Below, one piece after another: positions 1 through 6,769 of a DNA stretch of 6,916 nt; the first letter of the stretch is position 1; every line of letters begins with the position of its first letter. The stretch is from Bacteroidales bacterium (lineage in GTDB: Bacteria > Bacteroidota > Bacteroidia > Bacteroidales > WCHB1-69): NCBI GenBank assembly GCA_017618435.1, contig JAFZUH010000018.1:1-6916 (forward strand), read 5' to 3'. Both the position numbers and the translations under genes were made by a program. Under the pieces are notes generated by a model. That model saw nothing but the letters and a program-made list of their open reading frames with translations. It made no database searches and was not told where the DNA came from.

Positions 1-2674
1 CTGCAACACTCATGTCAATGGATAGTTGCAGTGAAAAACGTGTTTTTCCATTAAAGGAAATCGGATAAGTGTAGGTAGATTCCTGTAAATATTTTTCTTC
101 AATTAGAGGAAATTTGGCATAATTAATTGTCGTATTGTGTCCCATCAAATGCCATAAGTGTTCACAAATAAACGGGGCAAATGGGGATAAAATAATGGTT
201 AACGGTTCTAATATTTCTTGTTTGTTGCATTTAAGGTCAGATAGTTCGTTTACACAAATCATAAAAGCACTAACTGTTGTGTTATACGACATTCTTTCAG
301 TGTCTTCCTGTACTTTTTTGATTGTCTTATGCAAAATTTTCAATTCTTGTTCTGACGGTTGGTCATTGGAGATTTGAAAATCAGAATTAGGATTATTATG
401 AAATAGTTTCCAGAATTTTTTGATAAACCTGAATACCCCTTCGATACCTTTGGTATCCCAAGGTTTGGATTGTTCAAGAGGTCCAAGAAACATTTCATAC
501 ATTCGTAAAGTGTCTGCACCATATTTTTCCACCAAATCATCAGGATTTTGAACGTTATACATGGATTTGGACATTTTTTCAATCTCATATCCGCAGATAT
601 ATTTGCCGTTTTCTAAAATAAATTCGGCATTAGTAAATTCAGGTCTCCATGCTTTGAATTTTTCAATGTCCAAAACATCATTATTTACGATATTTATATC
701 CACATGAATAGGGTCGGTCTGATAGTTTCCTTTTTGATTTAAAGAAACAAAAGTATTCGTTCCTTTAATTCTGTAAACAAAATTGGAACGTCCTTGTATC
801 ATACCTTGGTTGACTAATTTTTGGAAAGGTTCTTCTTTGCAGACAATTCCTAAATCGTATAGGAACATATTCCACATTCGTGAATAGAGCAGGTGTCCTG
901 TAGCATGTTCTGATCCACCAATATATAAATCAACGTTTTGCCAATATTCGTTGGCTTTTTTATCTATGTAAGCCTCATTGCAGTCTGGGGACATATAGCG
1001 TAAATAATAGGCATTGGAGCCAGCAAATCCCGGCATGGTGTTATAATCCAAAGGATAACCTTTGTATGTCCAATTTTTTGCTCTTGCCAAAGGCGGATTG
1101 CCGTCTTTGGTGGGCAAATAACTGTCAATTTCCGGTAAGAGAATGGGGAGGTCTTTGTCTTCAACGGGATAAGGTACGCCATCTTTGTAATACATTGGAA
1201 AAGGTTCTCCCCAATATCTTTGACGGCTAAAAATAGCGTCTCTTAACCGATAATTGATTTGGCTTTTCCCGATATTCATTGCTACAATTTTTTCAACTAC
1301 TTTTTTTGCGGCTTCTTTAACCTGCATGCCGTTGATAAAATCAGAATTGACACAATATCCATCTTTGGAATCTTTGCTTTCAGTCCAATTATCAGTGTTT
1401 TCTTCTTGTTGCCCGTTAGGTACAACCACTTGAATAATAGGTAGGTTGAAATGTTTTGCAAAAGCAAAATCTCGGCTGTCGTGAGCGGGAACAGCCATAA
1501 TTGCTCCCGTTCCATAGCCGGCTAAAACATAATCAGAAATCCAAATGGGAATATTTTTTCCTGTGATTGGATTCTTGGCAAAAGCACCGGTGAAGACACC
1601 TGTTACCGTTTTAATTTCGGCTTGGCGTTCTCTTTCTGAACGATTCTTTGCCCATGTTACGTATTTTTCGACTTCTTCTTTTTGTGCTGTTGTTGTAATC
1701 TGTTCTATAATAGCATGTTCAGGACAAAGAACCATAAAAGTTACACCAAAAACTGTATCGGGACGTGTTGTGAATATTTCCATTTTTTCAGATTGTCCGA
1801 CAATATCGAACCAAATGGAAGCTCCTATACTTTTACCTATCCAGTAGCGTTGAACTTCTTTGATAGAATCAGACCATTGAATTGTTTCCAATCCGTTTAA
1901 TAGCCGTTGTGCGTATGCTGTAATTCGTAAAGACCATTGTTTCATTAATTTACGTTCAACGGGGTAGCCTCCTCTGACAGAAACACCATTGATAACTTCA
2001 TCGTTAGCCAAAACGGTTCCCAATTGAGGACACCAATTGACCATAGAATCGGACAGATAGGCCAATCTATAGTTCATTAAGGTTAATTGTTGTTCTTTTT
2101 CGGTTTTGTTGTTCCATTCTTCAGCCGTGAAAGACAAGGGTTGGGAACACGCAACATCAATATCCTGTGTGCCGTACTGGGAAAAATGTTGTATAAGTTC
2201 AGCAATATTGACGGCTTTTTGCCTTTTATTGCAATAATATGAGTTGAACAATCTGATAAATCCCCATTGTGTCCATTTGTAATAATCTGGATTACATGTT
2301 TTTACTTCTCTTTTCCAATCGAAAGACAAGCCGAGTTTGTCTAACTGTTGGCGATAACGTTCAATATTTTTTTCTGTCGTAATGGCTGGGTGTTGTCCTG
2401 TTTGAATGGCGTATTGTTCTGCAGGCAAACCGTATGCATCATAACCCATCGGATGTAAAACATTAAACCCTTTTAAGCGTTTGTATCGGGCAAAAATATC
2501 CCCAGCAATATAGCCAAGCGGGTGTCCGACATGCAATCCTGCTCCTGACGGATAAGGAAACATACTTAAAACATAATATTTGGGTTTATCGGAAATGTTG
2601 GACGCATGATAAACATCGTTCTGTTCCCATTCTTGTTGCCATTTCTTTTCTATTTCTTTAAAATTATAATCCAT
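1..2674 (-). CDS. leuS: Leucyl-tRNA synthetase, class Ia (3' end beyond left edge)
   Basis: LeuS activates leucine with ATP and transfers it to tRNA-Leu in the cytoplasm. A hydrolytic editing domain removes misacylated isoleucine, norvaline or similar. I read the frame codon by codon from the ATG at 2674 to the left edge: 891 residues and no stop. Catalytic signature HVGH (HIGH class) is at residues 48-51, the threonine-rich editing motif TTRPDT at 302-307, and the editing-pocket aspartate in HDSRD at about 402. The catalytic core resumes with RQRYWGEPFP, and KMSKS is at 700-704 (bases 563-577). NWCPQLGTVLANDEV marks the Cys-containing insertion seen in this family. Roughly 40-60 C-terminal residues are missing, judging from usual Bacteroidetes lengths. 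The start is well fixed because an in-frame TAA lies only 12 nt upstream. The gene begins 16 nt after the META-domain pseudogene, so it is probably co-transcribed. No catalytic residue looks altered. Identification is essentially certain. Confidence 0.98.
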   Translation of the reverse strand, partial: MDYNFKEIEKKWQQEWEQNDVYHASNISDKPKYYVLSMFPYPSGAGLHVGHPLGYIAGDIFARYKRLKGFNVLHPMGYDAYGLPAEQYAIQTGQHPAITTEKNIERYRQQLDKLGLSFDWKREVKTCNPDYYKWTQWGFIRLFNSYYCNKRQKAVNIAELIQHFSQYGTQDIDVACSQPLSFTAEEWNNKTEKEQQLTLMNYRLAYLSDSMVNWCPQLGTVLANDEVINGVSVRGGYPVERKLMKQWSLRITAYAQRLLNGLETIQWSDSIKEVQRYWIGKSIGASIWFDIVGQSEKMEIFTTRPDTVFGVTFMVLCPEHAIIEQITTTAQKEEVEKYVTWAKNRSERERQAEIKTVTGVFTGAFAKNPITGKNIPIWISDYVLAGYGTGAIMAVPAHDSRDFAFAKHFNLPIIQVVVPNGQQEENTDNWTESKDSKDGYCVNSDFINGMQVKEAAKKVVEKIVAMNIGKSQINYRLRDAIFSRQRYWGEPFPMYYKDGVPYPVEDKDLPILLPEIDSYLPTKDGNPPLARAKNWTYKGYPLDYNTMPGFAGSNAYYLRYMSPDCNEAYIDKKANEYWQNVDLYIGGSEHATGHLLYSRMWNMFLYDLGIVCKEEPFQKLVNQGMIQGRSNFVYRIKGTNTFVSLNQKGNYQTDPIHVDINIVNNDVLDIEKFKAWRPEFTNAEFILENGKYICGYEIEKMSKSMYNVQNPDDLVEKYGADTLRMYEMFLGPLEQSKPWDTKGIEGVFRFIKKFWKLFHNNPNSDFQISNDQPSEQELKILHKTIKKVQEDTERMSYNTTVSAFMICVNELSDLKCNKQEILEPLTIILSPFAPFICEHLWHLMGHNTTINYAKFPLIEEKYLQESTYTYPISFNGKTRFSLQLSIDMSVA

Positions 2675-2705
2675 AATTGATTCTTTTTATTTATTGTTGA
2701 TTGGT

Positions 2706-2738
2706 AAAGATGAGCAATTTTTTGTTATGCTCATCTTT
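2706..2738 (-). repeat. Inverted repeat (11-bp perfect stem) just upstream of leuS
   Basis: The arms AAAGATGAGCA (2706-2716) and TGCTCATCTTT (2728-2738) are perfect inverted complements around an 11-nt loop. In the transcribed strand the second arm is followed only by TTTACC, not a long U tract, so this is a weak candidate for a classical intrinsic terminator. It lies in the 3' coding end of the META pseudogene and about 30 nt before the leuS start. It could form an mRNA hairpin that attenuates readthrough or stabilises a processed leuS message. The structure is seen directly; any role is inference. Confidence 0.5.
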
Positions 2739-3043
2739 TAATATGAATTTGTTTTTTCTTAATGTCCATTTGTGGGTTTTGTGTAGTAGTTCTAAAAAAA
2801 TATTTTCTGTTTTAATGCTTTCCTGACAAAATTTCTTTGTCTGTTTTATATTTTGAATATCAATATGATTGTTTTTAATAGTATAATTTCCTTTTATCTG
2901 ATTGCATCCGGCAAAGCCCGATAATTGGGTATCAGAAAAGCAAATATAAGGTTGATTGTCATTTGCAAGTTATTTGTTTTTTTTCAAAGTTTGCAAATAC
3001 CATTGTTGATTTTTAACAATAGTAAAATCAGTTTTTAAAGGGG

Positions 3044-3075
3044 ATTTGTTTGTTGCTTGAGCCCAACAAACGAAT
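3044..3075. repeat. Short inverted repeat in the 5' part of the META gene
   Basis: GTTTGTTG (3048-3055) and CAACAAAC (3064-3071) form a perfect 8-bp stem with an 8-nt loop. Outside one mismatched pair, ATT (3044-3046) and AAT (3073-3075) extend it to 11 pairs over 12 positions. It spans the codons after the signal peptide core. No U tract follows on the minus strand, so it does not look like a terminator. AT-rich DNA yields such repeats by chance, so biological meaning is doubtful. Confidence 0.3.
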
Positions 3076-3126
3076 GTTAAAAAAAACAAGAAAATATTTA
3101 TCCGTATTATATTCATTTTCTTCTGT

Positions 3127-3834
3127 TTAATTGGTTGAACCATTTTCTTGTTGTACTTTTAGCACATACTCATAACTTGTCATTGCTGTGATAAATTGCT
3201 GGAAAGCATTTTTGTTCTGTTTGTCGTATGAAATTTCACAGATAATTTCATACGAAGAAGAAAACAAATTGGCTTTACGCAGATAGAAAGCTCGTAGTGT
3301 CAAAGACGGAAAATTGTTGATTTGATTTATTAAATCGTATCTGAATTTGGCTTCGTGTTTGGCATCTATGAAAAAATGTGCCGTTGAACTATTTAGAATA
3401 TCTTTTTGTTTCATTGCCAAACGGCTAATCATATCACCCAACCATCGTACACAAAGGTTGATAAAAACAACGATTCCTGCTACAATATAGGCTTCTTTTA
3501 TCAACCCCAATCCAATCAAAGCCCCGACAGCAGCCGAACACCATATTGTGGCAGCGGAATTGAGTCCATGAATGTTTATACCGTCTCTCATAATAACTCC
3601 TGCCCCCAAAAATCCTACACCGGTTGCTATTTGTCCTAATACACGGGAAGGGTCGCCGAGTTCTGAGGTTAATAGGGTAGATGCCATAACAAAAGAGGTG
3701 GCTCCGATGGCAACCAATGTATTGGTGGGCAGCCCTGCACTACGCAACCGCCATTCTCGTTCTATGCCGATAATGATGCCTGCCAACAAAGAATACAATA
3801 TTCTTGTTAAAAAATCTATAGTGATAGTGGACAT
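3127..3834 (-). CDS. MgtC/SapB-family inner-membrane protein
   Basis: The product has 235 residues from the chosen start. It shows the hallmarks of the MgtC/SapB family: a first membrane segment leading into GIEREWRLRSAGL (23-35), GVGFLGAGVIM (72-82) and LNSAATIWCSAAVGALIGLG (91-110), with about five hydrophobic segments in residues 7-135. A soluble C-terminal domain (about 145-235) resembles the ACT-like tail of longer family members. MgtC of Salmonella supports growth at low magnesium and survival in macrophages and interacts with the F1Fo ATP synthase. Many homologues in non-pathogens have no known role, so no specific substrate is assigned. An in-frame ATG at 3900 would add 22 residues, but that extension would lie inside mreD. 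The ATG at 3834 follows the mreD stop by 2 nt and places the first membrane segment where the family begins, so I prefer it. The gene sits between mreD and a META-domain gene, probably in one transcript. Its magnesium link here is not shown by the sequence. Confidence 0.9.
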   Translation of the reverse strand: MSTITIDFLTRILYSLLAGIIIGIEREWRLRSAGLPTNTLVAIGATSFVMASTLLTSELGDPSRVLGQIATGVGFLGAGVIMRDGINIHGLNSAATIWCSAAVGALIGLGLIKEAYIVAGIVVFINLCVRWLGDMISRLAMKQKDILNSSTAHFFIDAKHEAKFRYDLINQINNFPSLTLRAFYLRKANLFSSSYEIICEISYDKQNKNAFQQFITAMTSYEYVLKVQQENGSTN

Positions 3835-3836
3835 TG

Positions 3837-4355
3837 TTAGTATCTTTTTGAAGGTTTGTAAAACAGGATTTGTAACAACAAAATACATATTATGGTACAC
3901 AATGAGTTGGCTATAACAATGCCCAACAGACGGAAGAAATGGCTGAAACTCATAGAATCAATTGTATAATATACAAAATGATGTATCAAAACCAATATAA
4001 CTATATATTGGATATACCAGACAAATTTCATGTCGTATAAAATCGGACGCAAATGGGGTTCTTTTTCTCCGCGAAAAGCGATGCTTTTGATGATAAGAGG
4101 TCTAAATAAACCTAATGTCATCAACGATAAGGCATGCATACCCAATACACCTGTGAAAAAGTCCATTATCAATCCGGCTCCAAAGCAAATGACAATCATT
4201 GTCCATTTGGGAATATCAAAGGGAAGTGATAAGACAAACAAAATATAAACCATTGGGGTGATAAAACCGAATAAGGCTATTTTGTTCATCAATAATATTT
4301 GGAATAAGAACAATAGTATAAAAGAAATAATATGTTTTATGTATAAATTATTCAT
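3837..4355 (-). CDS. mreD: Rod shape-determining protein MreD
   Basis: This is a 172-residue hydrophobic protein with about five or six membrane segments (near 9-23, 32-46, 51-68, 74-90, 112-132 and 143-166). The features match Bacteroidetes MreD: FQILLMNKIALFGFITPMVY near the N-terminus (18-37), an acidic residue within GLIMDFF (61-67), then GMHALSLMTLGLFRP (72-86). MreD is the integral-membrane partner of MreC in the elongasome, which organises lateral-wall peptidoglycan synthesis with MreB, RodA and PBP2. Its length is normal for the family. The ATG at 4355 overlaps the end of mreC by 8 nt, indicating translational coupling and confirming the pairing. Instead of PBP2 and rodA, which often follow mreD in Bacteroidetes, an MgtC-family gene follows after 2 nt. 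MreD sequences diverge greatly, so the assignment rests on both motif pattern and adjacency to mreC. Confidence 0.92.
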   Translation of the reverse strand: MNNLYIKHIISFILLFLFQILLMNKIALFGFITPMVYILFVLSLPFDIPKWTMIVICFGAGLIMDFFTGVLGMHALSLMTLGLFRPLIIKSIAFRGEKEPHLRPILYDMKFVWYIQYIVILVLIHHFVYYTIDSMSFSHFFRLLGIVIANSLCTIICILLLQILFYKPSKRY

Positions 4356-5172
4356 TTTGATTGCTTTCGGTTAATGCATTTAATTCATCGGCAAAATGTG
4401 ATTTCACAATATAAACATCGTGAAGATTGTCCAATTTTGAGAACAATCTTACTTGTAGGGTGTAATAGCCTCCAATTGCTTTGTTGTTCAATCCTCCGCT
4501 AATAACACCAATAGGATAATCAGTTGGGAATAATAAGGAATAATGGGAAATAATTGTGTCACCGATATTTATGGATTCAATATTGGTTAAATTGCCAAAT
4601 TGCATATACCGATAATCACGTCCATTCCAAGTTAAAACTCCAACCACTTCCGTTCTTTTGGTTTTTACCGAAACGTTGAATTGGGAATTCAACATAGATA
4701 AAACCATAGAAAAATTGGGAGATACTTCTTTTACCATTCCTACAATGCCTTGAGGGGAAATAACACCCATATCGGGAGTGATACCGTCTTTGCTGCCTTT
4801 GTCCAATATAATTACATTGTTTTGTAAATTTATACTTGATGATATAACTTTGGCTGGTTGATATTCAAACAAAAACGCTTGACTACTATCTATAGATTGG
4901 GGATTGTCGGCAGTTATGGCCATGTTGGTGGTTTTGTCCAACAAAAGTTTATTTTGTTCAACCAGTTCTTGGTTGATGTGTTTAAGGTGAAAATATTCTG
5001 TTATATTGTTTTGCAATTGGTAAATTGGGGAACTTATTTCTAACATAAAAGATTTCAATGCCCATTGTCTGTATGCAGAACTGCCATAAAGGAAAAAAAT
5101 ACAAGTTCCGCCCAATACGCCAAAAAGAATAATATGTAAATATTTTCGTAGAAAAATAATTAAGTTTCTCAT
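4348..5172 (-). CDS. mreC: Rod shape-determining protein MreC
   Basis: The 274-residue product has the MreC architecture: a short cytoplasmic N-terminus, one membrane segment (about 11-30), a helical, probably coiled-coil stretch (about 45-85), then the periplasmic two-domain beta region. Family signatures include IILDKGSKDGI (121-131), GVISPQGIVGMV (136-147), and GDTIISHYSLLFPTDYPIG (204-222), which corresponds to the usual GD-x-VxTSG...FPxGxxIG block. MreC links MreB filaments to the penicillin-binding proteins of lateral-wall synthesis and activates PBP2/RodA. Length is normal. The ATG at 5172 gives MRNLIIFLRKYLH, a typical Bacteroidetes MreC start. A strong promoter match ends only 5 nt upstream, so the mRNA may be leaderless or nearly so. 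mreB is not the upstream neighbour in this window; a ketosynthase gene is. The gene overlaps mreD by 8 nt. Confidence 0.96.
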   Translation of the reverse strand: MRNLIIFLRKYLHIILFGVLGGTCIFFLYGSSAYRQWALKSFMLEISSPIYQLQNNITEYFHLKHINQELVEQNKLLLDKTTNMAITADNPQSIDSSQAFLFEYQPAKVISSSINLQNNVIILDKGSKDGITPDMGVISPQGIVGMVKEVSPNFSMVLSMLNSQFNVSVKTKRTEVVGVLTWNGRDYRYMQFGNLTNIESINIGDTIISHYSLLFPTDYPIGVISGGLNNKAIGGYYTLQVRLFSKLDNLHDVYIVKSHFADELNALTESNQNE

Positions 5173-5177
5173 AATGG

Positions 5178-5209
5178 CAAAGGTAACATTTTTTTTTCAG
5201 TGAAACAAA
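5178..5209 (-). promoter_or_regulatory. Bacteroidetes-type promoter for mreC (-33 TTTG, -7 TACCTTTG)
   Basis: On the minus strand, TTTG (5209-5206) is separated by 20 nt from TACCTTTG (5185-5178). This matches the Bacteroidetes vegetative-sigma consensus TTTG-N19-21-TAnnTTTG exactly. The spacer holds a nine-A run. It sits in the only sizeable intergenic gap of the window (42 nt), directly after the ketosynthase stop at 5215. By the usual spacing, transcription would start around 5174-5171, on or within a few bases of the mreC ATG at 5172. It would serve mreC, mreD, the mgtC-like gene, the META pseudogene and probably leuS. Confidence 0.75.
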
Positions 5210-5214
5210 GTTTT

Positions 5215-6354
5215 TTAATCGTTAGATTTTCTATTTATCTCAATTAAGCCTGCTGCATTGCAACCCCCAAAACCTGACATTAATTTTAAAAAATATTTTT
5301 TGTCCGTTATTTGTGGTTGTTGGATAATATTTATAGGTTCAACGGTTCCAATGTTTTGACAACCTTTACTGGGTATAATGCGGTTGTTGGATAGGGCAAA
5401 TGCAGAAATAATACATTCTAAAATGCCGGCAGTGCCCAATGTATGCCCAAAATAAGCTTTTAAACTATTGGTACCCAACTTGTTTAAACCGGCTCTTGTA
5501 ATGGCAATCGATTCCATATCATCATTGTACAAAGTCGCTGTTCCATGAGCGTTGATAAATGCAATATCGTCTGTATCACAATCTTTTATTGTCTTGTTGA
5601 TGGCGGTTAAAAGTCCTTCTCCTGTTCTTGAAGGACCTGAAATGTGGTTGGCATCATTGGCAATGTTTCCGCCTAAAAATTGCCATTTTCCTTGGGCTGT
5701 AGTATTATTGGTGTAAACAATACAAGCGGCGGCTTCGCCTAAATTTAAGCCACATCTGTCTTTGTCAAAGGGTTTGCAACATGTTGTGGATAACGATTTA
5801 AACGATTGAAAACCGGATACAATAAACTTTGATAAAATATCGCCCCCTACAACTACAACATAACGATATTTTTGTGTCGCCAACATTCTTTGAGCATAAA
5901 TTTGGGCAACCAATCCCGATATGCACGCATTGGAAACCACTAATGGGGGATTGGGATTATGAAAATGCTGGGCAATGATATGGGCGGTGTGCCATATATA
6001 TAATTGATTATTAGGTGTAGTTGTGTTTTCTTCAAGCAAATGAACATTGCCTTTGGTGGAAGAAAATATAAAAAGTACATCATTTTGAGAAGCATCTATT
6101 TGTGCTTCGTTGATGGCTTGTGTTGCAGCAAGAATGGTGATTTTTTCTAACTTGCTAATGTTTTGAGATTTATGAATGATTTTATTGTATTCAAAATCAA
6201 TAAATTCTGTATCTAAAAGAGAAGCGAAAAAAGGTTCGTTTAATTCAAAATCATGATGAAGTTCCAACGAAGATTTTCCCTGTGCAACAGCCTCATAGTT
6301 AATGGCACTGCCTATGCCAAAAGATGAAATAATACAATCTCCAATCGCAATCAT
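5215..6354 (-). CDS. Beta-ketoacyl-[acyl-carrier-protein] synthase family protein, probable aryl-polyene cluster ketosynthase
   Basis: This 379-residue thiolase-fold condensing enzyme is of the KAS I/II type. The full catalytic triad is present: nucleophile Cys144 in SNACISG, His270 in INAHGTAT, and His304 in YFGHTLGTAG. GFGGCNAAG near the end (361-369) is the usual glycine-rich closing motif. Such enzymes condense an acyl thioester with malonyl-ACP. With both histidines retained it should be an active decarboxylating ketosynthase rather than a chain-length-factor type. The ACISG active-site context and the partnership with a hot-dog thioesterase and a methyltransferase point to the aryl-polyene/flexirubin type rather than housekeeping FabF; this is inference from cluster context. 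Its ATG overlaps the thioesterase stop in ATGA (6351-6354), implying translational coupling. It is slightly shorter than housekeeping FabF (about 410). The stop is followed by the mreC promoter, so it is probably the last gene of its operon, though no terminator hairpin is visible. Confidence 0.9.
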   Translation of the reverse strand: MIAIGDCIISSFGIGSAINYEAVAQGKSSLELHHDFELNEPFFASLLDTEFIDFEYNKIIHKSQNISKLEKITILAATQAINEAQIDASQNDVLFIFSSTKGNVHLLEENTTTPNNQLYIWHTAHIIAQHFHNPNPPLVVSNACISGLVAQIYAQRMLATQKYRYVVVVGGDILSKFIVSGFQSFKSLSTTCCKPFDKDRCGLNLGEAAACIVYTNNTTAQGKWQFLGGNIANDANHISGPSRTGEGLLTAINKTIKDCDTDDIAFINAHGTATLYNDDMESIAITRAGLNKLGTNSLKAYFGHTLGTAGILECIISAFALSNNRIIPSKGCQNIGTVEPINIIQQPQITDKKYFLKLMSGFGGCNAAGLIEINRKSND

Positions 6355-6767
6355 AGTAAATTAAACTTTTTTTTCCAATTTAACATAAAATCCGGTGTGT
6401 TTAGCACCAGATTATGATTCAAATCAACAAAAACTTGTGTACTTTGTCCTGTTGTCGCCAATTGTTGGGTTGTCAGATTGTAAATTTCATAGTTGAAAAT
6501 TAATTTAGGGCTTACAGAATCTTGATAAGTAATTTTGATTTGGGCTTTGTCTCCAAATCTCAAAGGTGATTTGTAATAAAAATGTTGTTCAACAAGAGGA
6601 GTGTAGTAGCCGTGTTTGAAAATATCCATATAACTCATTTGATATTGTTTGCCGAATGCTTCTCTGGCATCTTCAAAAAATAGAGCATAATTTCCATTCC
6701 AAACAATTTGCATGGAATCTACTTCGCTAAATCGAATCTTTATTTCTTTTTCTATAAAGAGTTGCAT
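6351..6767 (-). CDS. Hot-dog acyl-CoA thioesterase (4-hydroxybenzoyl-CoA thioesterase family)
   Basis: The 138-residue product has the 4HBT signature at its N-terminus: IRFSEVDSMQIVWNGNY (11-27), with the catalytic aspartate at position 17 as in 4-hydroxybenzoyl-CoA thioesterase. The central helix FFEDAREAFG (30-39) follows, and beta strands around SPLRFGDKAQIKITY (67-81) complete a single hot-dog domain of normal length. It should hydrolyse an acyl or aryl thioester (CoA or ACP) in the cytoplasm. The sequence resembles the thioesterase found in Bacteroidetes aryl-polyene/flexirubin clusters (SEVDSMxIVWxGxYALxFEDAREAF, from memory of the family), so it may release or proofread an aryl-polyene intermediate; the substrate is inferred. 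Its ATG follows the methyltransferase stop by 2 nt and its TGA overlaps the ketosynthase ATG, so all three are co-transcribed. A YbgC-type general thioesterase is the alternative. Confidence 0.9.
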   Translation of the reverse strand: MQLFIEKEIKIRFSEVDSMQIVWNGNYALFFEDAREAFGKQYQMSYMDIFKHGYYTPLVEQHFYYKSPLRFGDKAQIKITYQDSVSPKLIFNYEIYNLTTQQLATTGQSTQVFVDLNHNLVLNTPDFMLNWKKKFNLL

Positions 6768-6769
6768 AG

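Larger units (their letters stand above)
2691..3116 (-). pseudogene. Secreted META-domain (HslJ-like) protein interrupted by an in-frame TAA
   Basis: Reading from the ATG at 3116 to the TAA at 2693-2691 gives 142 codons including the final stop, with one internal stop, TAA at codon 49 (bases 2972-2970). The N-terminus is an export signal (IFLFFLTFVCWAQA, residues 8-21). Cys17 follows Val, so it is a poor lipobox, and signal peptidase I cleavage near Ala21 is likelier. After the stop the same frame continues with a recognisable META (DUF306) domain: LSGFAGCNQIKGNYTI (65-80, the GxxGCN core), TKKFC (93-97), Glu104, and a final beta segment ending KKLLIF. WYLQTL before the stop matches the usual first strand. 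META proteins, such as E. coli HslJ, are small envelope proteins of poorly defined function. The gene starts 10 nt after the mgtC-like gene and ends 16 nt before leuS. There is no in-frame ATG just after the stop for a restart. It is most likely a recent nonsense mutation; a sequencing error is possible. The hairpin at 2706-2738 lies inside it. Confidence 0.8.

Noticed and set aside
135..1900. Several 60-100 codon frames on both strands across the left part.
   Set aside because: The whole region is covered by leuS, read without a stop on the minus strand from 2674 to the left edge, so these frames are shadows.
2941..2969. TATATTTG (minus strand, 2948-2941), matching the TAnnTTTG -7 box inside the META gene, as a leuS promoter.
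   Set aside because: The only upstream TTTG-like partner is CTTG at 17 nt, a poor -33 box with wrong spacing. The bases are also accounted for by the coding sequence (Tyr-Ile-Cys).
3002..3020. ATTGTT/AACAAT inverted repeat in the META gene.
   Set aside because: Only a 6-bp AT-rich stem within coding sequence; expected by chance at this base composition.
3406..3916. Plus-strand open frames (3406-3639, 3572-3916) opposite the MgtC-family gene.
   Set aside because: Their translations have no recognisable family features and lie entirely or almost entirely antisense to a well-supported gene; they are shadows.
5181..5200. Nine-T run (plus strand) after the ketosynthase gene as the U tract of an intrinsic terminator.
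   Set aside because: On the transcribed minus strand it is an A run, no GC-rich hairpin precedes it, and it is better explained as the promoter spacer.
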